From the NCBI RefSeq assembly GCF_008064665.1, contig NZ_VRZA01000001.1:806001-870000 (forward strand): a stretch of 64,000 nt of DNA. Reading direction: 5' to 3'. Positions within the stretch are counted from its first letter, which is position 1. Every line of letters starts with the position of its first letter. The stretch comes from Parahaliea maris (GTDB lineage: Bacteria; Pseudomonadota; Gammaproteobacteria; Pseudomonadales; Halieaceae). The notes under the pieces are model-generated. The model made no database searches, was not told the origin of the DNA, and worked only from the letters and a program-made list of their open reading frames with translations. Positions 7,658-23,325 of the stretch are shown piece after piece. The translations under genes and the position numbers were made by a program.

Positions 7658-9235
7658 CTAATGCTCCCGCGTCGCCCTGAACTCGATATCCGGCCAACGC
7701 TCTTGCATCAGCGACAGGTTCACCCGCGTCGGCGCCAGGTAGGTCAGGTGACCGCCGCCGTCGATGGAGAGCTGGTCCGCGGCCTTCTTGCGGAACTCCT
7801 CCAGCTTGCGTGGATCGTCGCAGTGTACCCAGCGCGCCGTGTAGACACTGATGGGTTCGTAGATCGCTTCCACCTTGTACTCGTCCTTCAGGCGATAGGA
7901 CACCACCTCGAACTGGAGCTGGCCCACCGCACCGACAATCAGGTCCGTTGAACTGATGGGGGCGAACACCTGGGTCGAGCCCTCCTCCGACAGCTGCTGC
8001 AAGCCCTTCTGCAGCTGCTTCGACTTCATTGGGTCCTTCAGGCGGATGCGCCGGAACAGTTCCGGGGCGAAGTGGGGAATACCGGTGAACTGCAGATCCT
8101 CACCCTCGGTGAACGTGTCACCAATCTGGATCGTGCCGTGATTGTGCAGGCCGATAATGTCGCCGGATACCGCGTTTTCCACCAGTACCCGTTCTCCGGC
8201 CTTGAAGGTCACCGCGTCGGCGATTTTCACATCCTTGCCGATCCGGGTATGGCGCATTTTCATGCCCTTGCTGTAGCGGCCGGAACACACGCGCATGAAG
8301 GCGATACGATCCCGGTGGCGGGGGTCCATATTGGCCTGGATCTTGAACACGAAGCCGCTGAACTTATCCTCGGTCGCAGCCACGTGGCGGCTGGTGGACT
8401 CGCGGTCCTGGGGCGGCGGGGCCCACTCGACGAAGTCGTCCAGCATCTCGCGCACGCCGAAATTGGACAGTGCAGTACCGAAAAACACGGGGCTCAGCTT
8501 GCCCGCCAGGAACAGTTCCAGGTCGAATTCGTGGCTGGCGCCGCGCACCAGCTCGATTTCCTCGACGAAATTGTCGTAGTCATCCCCCAGCAGCTCCCGG
8601 GCGGCGTCGGACTCGAGGCCCTCGATGCGCTTGTCATCGGGCAGCACGGCGCCCTGGCCCGGGGTGTAGATGTGGATGGTGTCGGTGTACAGGTTGTACA
8701 CGCCCTTGAACAGGCTGCCCATGCCGATGGGCCAGTTGATCGGCGCGCCCTGGATGGCGAGTACTTCCTCGATCTCGTCCAGCAACTCGATGGGGTCGCG
8801 GATGTCGCGGTCCATCTTGTTGACGAAGCTGAAGATCGGGGTGTCACGCAGGCGGCAGACGTTCATCAGCTTGATGGTGCGGTCCTCCACACCCTTGGCG
8901 CCATCGATCACCATCAGCGCCGAATCCACGGCGGTGAGGGTGCGGTAGGTATCCTCGGAGAAATCCTCGTGCCCGGGGGTGTCCAGCAGGTTCACGGTGC
9001 GGTTGTGGTAGGGAAACTGCATGACCGAGGAGGTCACGGAAATGCCCCGCTCCTGCTCCATGCTCATCCAGTCGGAGGTGGCATGGGGGCCTTTCTTGCC
9101 CTTGACACTGCCCGCCACCTGGATGGCCTGGCCGAGCAGCAGGAGCTTCTCGGTAATGGTGGTCTTACCGGCGTCCGGGTGCGAAATAATCGCGAAGGTG
9201 CGGCGCGCGGCGATGTCTCTACGGAGTTCTGGCAT
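7658..9235 (-). CDS. prfC: Peptide chain release factor 3
   Basis: 525 residues, the usual RF3 length. RF3 is a translational GTPase that removes RF1/RF2 from the ribosome after peptide release. The G-domain motifs are in order: HPDAGKTT (P-loop, residues ~19-26), SVTSSVMQF (G2), DTPGHEDF (G3) and NKMD (G4). The region [11 protein letters not shown] and the C-terminal domain also match the RF3 family rather than EF-G. The gene stands alone, facing gpx across the repeat region and diverging from a small membrane-protein gene. Confidence 0.96.
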   Translation of the reverse strand: MPELRRDIAARRTFAIISHPDAGKTTITEKLLLLGQAIQVAGSVKGKKGPHATSDWMSMEQERGISVTSSVMQFPYHNRTVNLLDTPGHEDFSEDTYRTLTAVDSALMVIDGAKGVEDRTIKLMNVCRLRDTPIFSFVNKMDRDIRDPIELLDEIEEVLAIQGAPINWPIGMGSLFKGVYNLYTDTIHIYTPGQGAVLPDDKRIEGLESDAARELLGDDYDNFVEEIELVRGASHEFDLELFLAGKLSPVFFGTALSNFGVREMLDDFVEWAPPPQDRESTSRHVAATEDKFSGFVFKIQANMDPRHRDRIAFMRVCSGRYSKGMKMRHTRIGKDVKIADAVTFKAGERVLVENAVSGDIIGLHNHGTIQIGDTFTEGEDLQFTGIPHFAPELFRRIRLKDPMKSKQLQKGLQQLSEEGSTQVFAPISSTDLIVGAVGQLQFEVVSYRLKDEYKVEAIYEPISVYTARWVHCDDPRKLEEFRKKAADQLSIDGGGHLTYLAPTRVNLSLMQERWPDIEFRATREH

Positions 9236-9366
9236 GGGTCTGACCGGTTAAAAAACCCGCGGATTATACGCACTTTCCCGCCCGGGCGCAGGAACTCACC
9301 CGATTGTGGCTCGCAGCTGGAAACAAACCCGCTACAATTCCCGGGGGGATCAGGGGAGAGAACAGG

Positions 9367-9636
9367 ATGTTGCAAAAGATCGTCACCGCCGGCCTGCTGG
9401 CGGCTGTCTGTTACTGGTACTGGAGCGGGCCCTACCAGGCGCGTGCCCATCCCAACTACCAGCAGAAGCTGGAGGCCAACGACGAGGCGATGAAGCTGTG
9501 CATTCGCACCGCTAACTACAAGTCCGGGGCTACAGGACAGGTCGGGGAAGACCCGGAAACGTCCTGCGCCGCTAAACACGGTGTCTACTTCGACGAGGGC
9601 CACTGGCACAGCTACGGCGACAGCCGGCCCGAATAG
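9367..9636 (+). CDS. Small membrane-anchored or exported hypothetical protein
   Basis: 89 residues from the ATG at MLQKIVTAG, which has GGGGAGAG about 7 nt upstream. Residues 3-20 (QKIVTAGLLAAVCYWYWS) form one hydrophobic segment, either a signal anchor or an uncleaved signal. The remainder is hydrophilic with two Cys residues (KLCIRT and ETSCAAKHG) about 27 apart that could form a disulfide outside the cytoplasm. I do not recognise a named family. The last residues (SYGDSRPE) and the stop lie in the first unit of a 32-bp tandem repeat. It diverges from prfC and converges on glgA. Confidence 0.65.
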   Translation: MLQKIVTAGLLAAVCYWYWSGPYQARAHPNYQQKLEANDEAMKLCIRTANYKSGATGQVGEDPETSCAAKHGVYFDEGHWHSYGDSRPE

Positions 9637-9730
9637 CCCTAAGCTACGGCGACAGCCGGCCCGAATAGCCCTAAGCTACGGCGACAGCCGGCCTGAATAG
9701 CCCTGAGCTACGGCGGCAGCCGGCGCAAAT
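9611..9730. repeat. Tandem 32-bp repeat, about 3.7 copies, between convergent genes
   Basis: Units begin at 9611, 9643, 9675 and 9707, each starting GCTACGGCGRCAGCCGGC. The first two are identical, the third has two changes, and the fourth is partial and more diverged, abutting the glgA stop. Unit length is not a multiple of three, so extra copies would not extend the upstream reading frame. Each unit contains CGGC/GCCG self-complementarity and could form a weak hairpin. Confidence 0.92.
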
Positions 9731-9733
9731 AGC

Positions 9734-11281
9734 TCAGCGGTAAAGCTGCGCCTCGTAGGCCCGGGCCACCTCGTCCCAGGGGAAGCGCACTGCCGCTGCC
9801 CGTTTGCACAGGGCGCGCCAGCTCCGCGGTTTGCGGTGCAGGGCCAGGGCTTCATCCAGGCACTGCAGCATGGCCTGTGACTGGGCCTGGGGGTCTTCGC
9901 CCGCAAAGCTGAAACCGGTCCTGCCATCCTCCACCGTGTCTGCCAGCCCGCCAACGGCGTGCACCAGGCAGGGCTGCCCGGCTCGCATGGCCAGCATCTG
10001 GCTGATGCCACAGGGCTCGAAACTGCTTGGCATCAGGAATAAATCGCCACTGGCGTAGAGCAGGTTCGACAGGGCCTCGGAATAACCACGCAAAAACAGC
10101 AGGCGCTCGCTAGTGGCCGCCTGCTGCGTAAACGCCTGCTCCAACGCCGGATCTCCGCTTCCCAGAACGACCAGCAGGCCATCATCCCCCAACCGGTCCA
10201 GCACATGGGCCAACGCCGTGCGGCCATCCTGCTGCGCCTGCAACAACAGGCTCACCTTCTGGGTCGTCAGGCGACCCACCGAGGTAGCCATCAATGCCGG
10301 TGGCGGTGGCGGAGCTGCCTCCCAGCCATCGAGGCGGTGCAGGGCCAGGAAATCGGCGGTACTCACTGTGGCTGAAGCACCCATCCAACGCAGTACTTCA
10401 GGGCGTATCCGCGCCGGCCAGTCGGCGAAGGGTACCGCTTCGCCACCCGCGTCCGGATAGGTGCAGCCGTTGATAATGCCCTCCAGGCGCCCCTCCTGCG
10501 CCGCGCGCTGCAGGTCCTGTTCCAGGCCTGCCCCGCCACTGTCTCCGGCGGCGGGCTGCTGGATTTCCCGGGCGTAGGTCGGGGAAACCGTGTGCACCTT
10601 GTGGCAGAGGTTGATCCCGGCACGCATGAGGTTCAGGCAGTCCGGGTAGCGCGGGTCACAGATCGCCTCCCGGTCTGGCGTCAGCCCCGGGAACCAGGCT
10701 TCGAGGGAGGAATCGTCACCGGCGAAGGGGCGTATCCCCTGCAGGGCCAAGTTGTGGATGGTGTACACCAGCCGGGTGCCGGCCAGCGCTTTGGCGGACG
10801 GCGCGCTGGCGATCAGCAGCCCGACCAGCGCCGTGTGCCAGTCGTGGAGGTGAACCACATCGGGCCGGGACAGGCGCTGACCGGCCAACACCTGCACCAC
10901 TGCCGCGCAGAACAGGGCAAAGCGGGTAGCGTCGGTGGCAAAGGGGCGATCCGGCGGATCGTCACTGTAAATCCGGCCGGCTCCGGCAGCGGCAAACAGC
11001 GGATGCTCCAGTGCCCAATCGGCCACGCCCGGCGCGCCGGGGCGTTGCGGCAGCCGGAACAGCTCAACCTGTTCCAGGCGGTCACCAAAGGTGAGGTTGA
11101 CCACCGCCCGTCGCTGGGCCCCCGGCAGACGGGAAAAAGACTGGTAGCCCGGGGTGAGCACCGAGACCTCGTGGCCGAGCTGCGCCAGTGCCTCCGGCAC
11201 GTCGCGCAAGACGTCGCCCATGCCACCCACCTTACCGCCGGGCAGGGCACCGTTCTCCGCGGCCACCATCAGCACATGCAT
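9734..11281 (-). CDS. glgA: Glycogen synthase (ADP-glucose), GT5
   Basis: 515 residues, slightly longer than the ~477 of E. coli. It adds glucose from ADP-glucose to the non-reducing end of an alpha-1,4-glucan. The N-terminal ADP-glucose loop reads KVGGMGDV (KxGGLxDV in the family), HLHDWHT follows in the N-terminal Rossmann domain, and SSFEPCGISQML is the C-terminal donor-binding motif with its Glu. It is the last gene of the glycogen operon, 16 bp after pgm. Its stop is next to the 32-bp tandem repeat. Confidence 0.95.
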   Translation of the reverse strand: MHVLMVAAENGALPGGKVGGMGDVLRDVPEALAQLGHEVSVLTPGYQSFSRLPGAQRRAVVNLTFGDRLEQVELFRLPQRPGAPGVADWALEHPLFAAAGAGRIYSDDPPDRPFATDATRFALFCAAVVQVLAGQRLSRPDVVHLHDWHTALVGLLIASAPSAKALAGTRLVYTIHNLALQGIRPFAGDDSSLEAWFPGLTPDREAICDPRYPDCLNLMRAGINLCHKVHTVSPTYAREIQQPAAGDSGGAGLEQDLQRAAQEGRLEGIINGCTYPDAGGEAVPFADWPARIRPEVLRWMGASATVSTADFLALHRLDGWEAAPPPPPALMATSVGRLTTQKVSLLLQAQQDGRTALAHVLDRLGDDGLLVVLGSGDPALEQAFTQQAATSERLLFLRGYSEALSNLLYASGDLFLMPSSFEPCGISQMLAMRAGQPCLVHAVGGLADTVEDGRTGFSFAGEDPQAQSQAMLQCLDEALALHRKPRSWRALCKRAAAVRFPWDEVARAYEAQLYR

Positions 11282-11297
11282 GCAGCAGATACCTGGT

Positions 11298-14245
<2,948 letters not shown>

Positions 14246-14290
14246 AGGAGGGGTTCCCCTTATACTGCTACCTCAGTGATCCGGGCGATG

Positions 14291-16734
<2,444 letters not shown>

Positions 16735-16738
<4 letters not shown>

Positions 16739-18867
16739 AGGGGGATTACTCGCTCGTCGTTACCGCTAACCAGTGTCGGCACCGCGCCGGCGGTCAGGAT
16801 CTGGATGGAGGAAGCCGCCAGTTGCAGGGTGTCGCCGCCGCTGGAGGGGTGGTCAGGCGCCGGGGTCGCAGCCTCGGCGGTGTCGATGAACAGCCACCAG
16901 GGGCCCTCCGGCTCGGCCGGCAGGGAGAACTGGCAGCCGGTATCGCCGGCGTTGAACAGCACCAGCAGGTAACGCGGCCCCGGGAGGTCGTCGTCGGCGT
17001 ATTCGGTCAGCAGATAGCCCAGTACCCGGTTGTTGGTTTCGTGCCAATGTTCTTCGCGCATCAGTTGGCCGTCGCTGTTGAGCCACTGGATGCTGTCGTC
17101 GAGAGGATCGTTGGGCAAATGCCGATAGGCACTGGCCTGCAGCACCGGAAACTGGTGACGCAGGGCCAGCAGCCGTCGGGTAAAGGCAATCAGCGCGCGG
17201 CCATGGCCATCCAGCGCCGGCCAGTCGAGCCAGTTGATGGCATTGTCCTGGCAGTAGGCATTGTTATTGCCGCCCTGGCTGCGCCCCAGTTCGTCTCCGG
17301 CCAGCAGCATCGGCACGCCCTGGGACACCGCAAGGGTAGCGAGGAAGTTGCGCTGCATGCGCCAGCGCCGGTTATCAATTTCCGGGTCCTCGGTGGGACC
17401 TTCCACCCCCTGGTTTGCACTCAGGTTCTCCCGGTGTCCGTCCTGGTTGTCCTCACCGTTGGCCTCGTTATGACGCTGGCTGTAGCTCACCAGGTCGCGC
17501 AGGGTAAAACCGTCGTGACTGGTGATGAAGTTGATACTGGAATAGGGCCGGCGGCCGGCGTGCTCGAAGATGTCCCCGGAACCGTGCAGGCGTCGCGCCA
17601 GTTCCGGCAGCTGACCGGAGTCCCCCCGCCAGAAACGTCGTACCGTGTCCCGGTAGCGGTCATTCCACTCGCTCCAGCCCGGCGGGAAGCGCCCCAGCTG
17701 GTAACCCCCGGGGCCTACATCCCAGGGTTCGGCAATCAGTTTGCGCGAGGACAACAACGGGTCCTGCGACACCACCTGGAAAAACGCTGCGCGATGATCG
17801 AAACCCCGCTCGCCGCGACCGAGTACCGTCGCCAGGTCAAACCGGAAACCATCGACTTCCATTGCCCCGGCCCAATACCGCAGGCTGTCGGTCACCAGTT
17901 GCATCACCCGTGGGTGGCCGATATTCAGGGTATTGCCGCACCCGGTGTCGTTGACGTAGAAGCGCTGGTCGGAGGGCAGTAGCTGGTAGTAGGACAGGTT
18001 GTCGATGCCGCGCAGGCTCAGGGTCGGCCCGAGGTGGCCGCCCTCGCAGGTGTGGTTGTAGACCACATCGAGAATGACCTCGAGGCCGGCGTCGTGGAAG
18101 CGCGCCACCATCTCGCGGAAGGCCTCGGGACCCCGCCCACCCAGATAACCGGGGTGAGGAGCAAAGAAGGAAAACGTATTGTAGCCCCAATAGTTGCGCA
18201 GGCCGCGCAGGTGCAGTGGATGCTCGTCGATAAAAGCGTGTACCGGCAGCAGCTCCACGCTGGTCACCCCGAGAGCCTTCAGGTAATCGATCACAGCCGG
18301 CTGGGACATGCCGGTAAAAGTACCCTGCTGGGCAGCGGGTACGTCCGGGTGACAGCGGGTGTAGCCCTTCACGTGGGCCTCATACAACACCGTCTTGTGC
18401 CAGGGCGTCAGCGGCCGCACGGCATTGTTGCACCAGGCCAGTGGCTCTGCGATCACCCCCTTGGGCATGTACGCCGCGTTGTCCCGGCGGTCGAAGGACA
18501 GGTCCTGTTCGACGTGGTCGGTCTGGTAGGCAAAGTGGGTATCGTGCCAGCGGAACCCACCCTGCAGGGCAGTGGCGTAAGGGTCCAGCAGGAGTTTGTT
18601 GGGGTTGAAGCGATGGCCGCTGCGCGGGTCGTAGGGGCCGTAAACCCGGTAGCCATAACAGTGGCCCGGCTTCAGTTTTGGCACATAGCCGTGCCAGATA
18701 TCGTGGGTGCGCTCCGGGAGCGGCAGGCGGGCCAGCTCCTCGCGACCGTCAGGATCGTAAACGCACAGCTCGACCGCCTCGGCATGCGCGGAAAAAAGCG
18801 CGAAATTGGTGCCCGCACCATCAGCGGTTGCACCCAAAGGGCGCGGATCACCAGCGGTCGCTTTCAT
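16735..18867 (-). CDS. glgX: Glycogen debranching enzyme (isoamylase type)
   Basis: 710 residues. It hydrolyses alpha-1,6 branches of phosphorylase-limited glycogen. An N-terminal CBM48-like domain (residues ~10-100) precedes a GH13 barrel. The barrel shows VILDVVYNHT, GFRFDLATVLG with the nucleophile Asp, KLIAEPWDVGPGGYQLG with the acid/base Glu, and FITSHDGFTLRDLV with the transition-state Asp. Length and motifs fit GlgX rather than pullulanase. It overlaps glgP by 4 nt and follows glgB by ~26 bp. Confidence 0.96.
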
Positions 18868-18893
18868 GGCACTCCGGATTCCTCACTGGATTG

Positions 18894-21116
18894 TTACCTG
18901 TCCGGGCGATGCACCAGGATCAGGGTGGCCAGGGGGGGCACTGTAAGCTGCAGGGAACAGGGCTGACCGTCCGCCGGCTGCGGCAGGGTTTGGGCCCCGC
19001 CGAGATTGCCCTGGCCACTGCCACCATAGGCACTGGCGTCGGAATTGATGCACTCTTCGTACCAACCGGACAGCGGGGCCCCCACACAGTAGCCGTGGTG
19101 CACCCGCGGCGTGAAATTGGCGATCACCAGTACCGGCGGCTGCCCCTCGCCCCCCCAGCGCAACCAGGCGAATACCGACAGGTCGCGCTGGTTGGCCTGC
19201 AGCCAGTTGAAGCCGCCATCCTCGCAGTCGTGGCGATGCAGTGCCGCCAGGCTCCGGTACACCGCGTTCAGATCGCGCACCAGCTGCTGGACCCCGCGGT
19301 GCGCAGGCTCTTCCAGCAAGTGCCAATCGAGGCCGCGGTCGTGGTTCCACTCCCGGCGCTGGGCGAACTCCCCGCCCATGAACAACAGTTTCTTGCCGGG
19401 GTAGCCCCACATGAACGCCAGGAAGGCACGCAGGTTGGCAAACTGCTGCCAGTCATCTCCCGGCATCTTGAACAGCAGCGAGCGCTTGCCGTGAACTACC
19501 TCATCGTGACTCAGGGGCAGGACAAAATTCTCGTCCCAGGCGTAGACAATGCCAAAGGTCATCTCGTCGTGGTGGAAGCGCCGGTGTACCGGGTCACGCT
19601 CCATGTAACGCAGGGAGTCGTTCATCCAGCCCATATTCCACTTGAACCCGAAACCCAGCCCCCCGCTGTCCACCGGTTGCGACACCCCCGGCCAGGCGGT
19701 GGATTCTTCCGCCACCATCAGGACACCCGGATGCCGCGCGTAGATGCGCCGGTTAACTTCCTTCAGCAGAGTGATTGCCTCGAGGTTTTCGCGACCGCCG
19801 TGGAGGTTGGCGATCCATTCGCCCTCGCGGCGGCTGTAGTCGAGGTACAGCATGGAGGCCACCGCATCCACCCGCAGCCCATCCAGGTGAAACTCTTCCA
19901 GCCAGTAGTTGGCATTGCTGATCAGGTAGCTCACTACCTCGCCGCGACCATAGTTGTAGATCAGGGTATTCCAGTCCGGGTGAAATCCCTGGCGACGGTC
20001 CGCATGTTCGTACAGGGCAGTACCGTCAAAACGGCCGAGACCGTGAGGATCAGTGGGAAAATGCCCTGGCACCCAATCCAGCAACACACCGATCCCCTCG
20101 GCGTGGCAGGTGTCGACGAAACGGCGGAATTCATCCGGCGTGCCAAAGCGAATTGACGGCGCGTAGAGGCCCAGGGGCTGGTAGCCCCATGAGCCGTCGA
20201 AGGGGTATTCGCTGACCGGCATCAACTGGATATGGGTGAAGCCCTGTTCGCGCACGTAGGGCAGCAGCTCTTCGGCCATCTCCAGATAGCTCAGGTAGCG
20301 GTTGCCCTCCGCCTCCCGCCGCCGCCAGGAACCGGCGTGCACTTCGTAAATACTGATCGGCTGCGCCACGGCGTGGTTTGCTGCCCGGCGCTCCAGCCAG
20401 GCACCGTCGCCCCACTGAAAAGCCCCCTCCGCCACGACACGGGACGCGGTCTGCGGGGGATGCTGCATTCCGCGCGCGTAAGGATCGGCCTTGAGCGGCA
20501 GCAGCACCCCCCTTGGACCGAGAATTTCGTACTTGTACAGGGTTCCGTCCGGCAGCTCGGGGATAAACAGCTCCCATACTCCGCTGCTCGGGTGGAGGCG
20601 CATCGGGTGACGGCAACCGTTCCAGTCGTTGAAGTCACCCACCACCGATACCCGGCGGGCATTGGGTGCCCACACCGCGAACAGGACGCCCGCCACACCG
20701 TCGACCACCCGGGTATTGGCCCCCAGCAGCCGCCAGGCAAACTCCTCTGTGCCCTCTGCCAGGTAGTAGAGCTGCTCTGGCGCGAGACAGGCGGGGAAAC
20801 GGTAAGGGTCGTGCAACACCGCCTGGGCGGGACCCCAGCTGGCGCGCAGTCGATAGGCAAAGGGCTGCTGCCGACCCTCGAGGTACCCTTCAAACAGGCC
20901 CGCGGGGTGAACCGGCTGCAGGCTCAGCAGGCAGTCTGAGGTCTCGGAATGCAGGAGATCCACCGCGGTCGCGCCGGGCAGTAACACCCTGACCTGGAGG
21001 CCATCGCCATCGGGGTCTGAGTGTGGCCCGAGGACGGCAAAGGGGTCGTTGTGATCGCCGTTGATCAGGCGCTCGACCTCGGCCGCAGAGAGCGAAGCGG
21101 ATTGCCCCTCAGTCAC
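18894..21116 (-). CDS. glgB: 1,4-alpha-glucan branching enzyme
   Basis: 740 residues from a GTG (VTEGQSASLSAAEVERLI) that overlaps the malQ stop as GTGA and has GGGAG about 9 nt upstream. A longer open frame of 72 extra residues lies inside malQ and is rejected. It forms alpha-1,6 branch points. Two N-terminal beta-sandwich (CBM48-like) domains precede the GH13 barrel, with GLRVDAVASMLYLDY (nucleophile Asp), MVAEESTAWPGVS (Glu) and LPLSHDEVVHGK (Asp). The length is close to E. coli GlgB (728). Confidence 0.95.
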   Translation of the reverse strand: MTEGQSASLSAAEVERLINGDHNDPFAVLGPHSDPDGDGLQVRVLLPGATAVDLLHSETSDCLLSLQPVHPAGLFEGYLEGRQQPFAYRLRASWGPAQAVLHDPYRFPACLAPEQLYYLAEGTEEFAWRLLGANTRVVDGVAGVLFAVWAPNARRVSVVGDFNDWNGCRHPMRLHPSSGVWELFIPELPDGTLYKYEILGPRGVLLPLKADPYARGMQHPPQTASRVVAEGAFQWGDGAWLERRAANHAVAQPISIYEVHAGSWRRREAEGNRYLSYLEMAEELLPYVREQGFTHIQLMPVSEYPFDGSWGYQPLGLYAPSIRFGTPDEFRRFVDTCHAEGIGVLLDWVPGHFPTDPHGLGRFDGTALYEHADRRQGFHPDWNTLIYNYGRGEVVSYLISNANYWLEEFHLDGLRVDAVASMLYLDYSRREGEWIANLHGGRENLEAITLLKEVNRRIYARHPGVLMVAEESTAWPGVSQPVDSGGLGFGFKWNMGWMNDSLRYMERDPVHRRFHHDEMTFGIVYAWDENFVLPLSHDEVVHGKRSLLFKMPGDDWQQFANLRAFLAFMWGYPGKKLLFMGGEFAQRREWNHDRGLDWHLLEEPAHRGVQQLVRDLNAVYRSLAALHRHDCEDGGFNWLQANQRDLSVFAWLRWGGEGQPPVLVIANFTPRVHHGYCVGAPLSGWYEECINSDASAYGGSGQGNLGGAQTLPQPADGQPCSLQLTVPPLATLILVHRPDR

Positions 21117-23191
21117 GCCTTGCGCTCCCGGTCCACATCCGCCAGCAGTGCCAGCACCGCCGGATCGGCGAGCAATCGAGCGGTATCCACGCCCTGTTTG
21201 CGACGCCAGTTGGGATATTCCAGGTAGGTGCCCGGTATGTTGACTGGCTCGCGCATCAGTTGCAGGTCCTCGAGCTGAAGTAACAGCAGGCGCGACCGAC
21301 CGCGGGCACAGGTGGTGTGAATCAGGCGGCATAGCGCCAGGTCGAAGGGTTGGTCGGGATCCTGCCCCGGCGGCAGACTGCCGCTCTGGACCAGCCAGTC
21401 CAGCAGCCGCTGCTTCTGGCCCCGCCGCTCATCCAGTTGCTGCGCCAGTTCGCCGGGATGATGGTAGAGCCCGAGTACCTCCCGGCGCTCGAGGTCACTA
21501 CCCGCCCACCAGTCGGCGAGGGTTGGCACGTCGTGGTTGGTGATCATGGTCAGGGTGTCCGGGGCCTGCTCGTCAGGCAGGCGATGGCGGCCGTCCAGGT
21601 GGGTGTCGAAGTACAGCAACCGGTTGCCGTAGATATGGCCCCTGTGCATTTCGGCGCGGAAATCATCGGGCACGACCCCGAGGTCCTCCCCCACCACCAG
21701 GCAGCGATGACGCCAGCTCTCCAGGCGCAGCAGCGCCATCAGCTCATCTCGCGGATAGTACACGTACAGGCCCGAACGCGGCCCATCATCGCTCTCCGGC
21801 AGGCACCACCACAGCCGCATCAGCGCCATGGCGTGATCGATGCGCAGGGCGCCGGCACCATCCATATTGCGCCTCAACAGCTCGATAAAGTGGGCGAATT
21901 GCTGCTGCCTCAGCTGCAGTGGGTTGATCACCGGCAGGCCCCAGTCCTGCCCCAGCGGACCGAGAGGGTCCGGCGGTGCACCCACCGTGGCCTCCGGCAG
22001 GAACAGGCCGCGGGTCTGGCGAACTTCGCTGCCGCGGGACACAGCTCCCACCGCCAGGTCGCGCATCAGGCCGACGCGCATACCCGCTGCCTCAGCAGCC
22101 TGCTGGCACTGGGCCAGCTGTGCCAGCGCCTGCCACTGCAGATACTGGAAGAAACGCGGGTCGTTGCCAAAGCGCCGCGGGAAGGGGTTGTGGGCCATCT
22201 CATAGCGGGAAAAATGCTGCAGGCCCTCCCCCTCTTCGGCGACGAAGTCGGCAAACTGCCGGGCCCGCAGTGAGTCGGACCCCAGATGGCGCTGGCGGAA
22301 ATTGGCGTAAAGCACCTCGAACAATTCGTACTTGAGCGCGTTGACCCGGTCATAATCCACCAGCGCAGCGTCGTGCAGGCGGTTGCGGCGGGCCATGCGA
22401 GTGCCATCCAGCAGGACGGTTCCAGCCTGCTCACACTCCTGCCAGTCGGCGATCTGTTCGGGGTCCAGGTAGACGGGGTTGAGGAAGCGGCGATCGGAAG
22501 GGCTGTAAGGGCTGGCGGCGTCGGGACTGTCGCTGCAGGGCGCGTGCAGCGGGTTGAGCCCAACCAGGTCGGCCCCCAACTCGGCCAGCCGCTGCACCAG
22601 CTGGCGCAGGTCGGTGAAGTCCCCCACCCCCCAGTTGCGCTCCGAGCGCAGGGTGTACAACTGGCAACTCACCCCCCAGAAGCGCTCCTCGCCATCGATT
22701 TCATGGGCTCGCGCGGGACAGGCGAATAGCGCGCTGGTGTGCTGCGTCTCGCCGCTATCGAGTACCAGCCGGTGGTAACCCGGCGGCACGTCCCCCAGTT
22801 CCAGCTGATGTCCGGTATAGCGCAGGCCGTCGAGGAAATACTCTCCCGCCGCCGACAGATCCGCCGCCCGACAGCTGCCCTGGCGGACGCTGCCGTCCTC
22901 CAGTTCCAGACGCCAGGCCAGCGGCTGTTGCAGGTTGTCCGGGTGACTGTGCAGGATGACGGTCGCGGCGTCCGCCGACAGGATGTACCAGGGGCGCAAC
23001 GGCAACCGCCAGGGGTCGGCATCCAGCGCATTGACCGCCGCACTGACCGCGGCGGTATCCTCCGTGTTCACGCCCATCGCCCGCAGTGCGCGCAGGCGAT
23101 CCTCATGGCTGATTTCCCGGCGCACGCCGTGGTAGTCCAGGTAATCAGCCGAGACGCCAGCGAGGTAGAGCAATTTGCCGAGATCATCCAT
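21113..23191 (-). CDS. malQ: 4-alpha-glucanotransferase (amylomaltase)
   Basis: 692 residues from MDDLGKLLYLAG; the 37-residue upstream extension looks non-coding. It transfers alpha-1,4-glucan segments between chains and recycles short maltodextrins released by debranching. GH77 motifs are visible: GALRIDHAMALMRLWW (nucleophile Asp), CLVVGEDLGVVP (acid/base Glu) and TMITNHDVPTLADWW (Asp). It is the first gene of the minus-strand glycogen operon, and its promoter should lie in the ~135 bp shared with the divergent regB gene. Confidence 0.95.
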   Translation of the reverse strand: MDDLGKLLYLAGVSADYLDYHGVRREISHEDRLRALRAMGVNTEDTAAVSAAVNALDADPWRLPLRPWYILSADAATVILHSHPDNLQQPLAWRLELEDGSVRQGSCRAADLSAAGEYFLDGLRYTGHQLELGDVPPGYHRLVLDSGETQHTSALFACPARAHEIDGEERFWGVSCQLYTLRSERNWGVGDFTDLRQLVQRLAELGADLVGLNPLHAPCSDSPDAASPYSPSDRRFLNPVYLDPEQIADWQECEQAGTVLLDGTRMARRNRLHDAALVDYDRVNALKYELFEVLYANFRQRHLGSDSLRARQFADFVAEEGEGLQHFSRYEMAHNPFPRRFGNDPRFFQYLQWQALAQLAQCQQAAEAAGMRVGLMRDLAVGAVSRGSEVRQTRGLFLPEATVGAPPDPLGPLGQDWGLPVINPLQLRQQQFAHFIELLRRNMDGAGALRIDHAMALMRLWWCLPESDDGPRSGLYVYYPRDELMALLRLESWRHRCLVVGEDLGVVPDDFRAEMHRGHIYGNRLLYFDTHLDGRHRLPDEQAPDTLTMITNHDVPTLADWWAGSDLERREVLGLYHHPGELAQQLDERRGQKQRLLDWLVQSGSLPPGQDPDQPFDLALCRLIHTTCARGRSRLLLLQLEDLQLMREPVNIPGTYLEYPNWRRKQGVDTARLLADPAVLALLADVDRERKA

Positions 23192-23325
23192 TGCTTGAAA
23201 GTGTAGCCCCAACCGGGCGCAAGGCTGTACGCTTTTTATGCAGGACGGGATAAATCCTGCCCGCGCTTCCGGTGCGGCAGTGTGTCGCAGGCCAGCAGAC
23301 ACAAAGCAGGGGTATACTCTGGCCG

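Noticed and set aside
7142-7697. Short open frames around 7.2-7.7 kb and 36.2-36.7 kb sharing an MDV-x-x-ACP peptide
   Set aside because: The common peptide is the translated core of the repeat elements. The frames have no ribosome sites and differ outside the core.
21117-21332. Upstream extension of glgB by 72 residues
   Set aside because: It lies wholly within the malQ coding sequence. The GTG at 21116 overlaps the malQ stop and has a good ribosome site.
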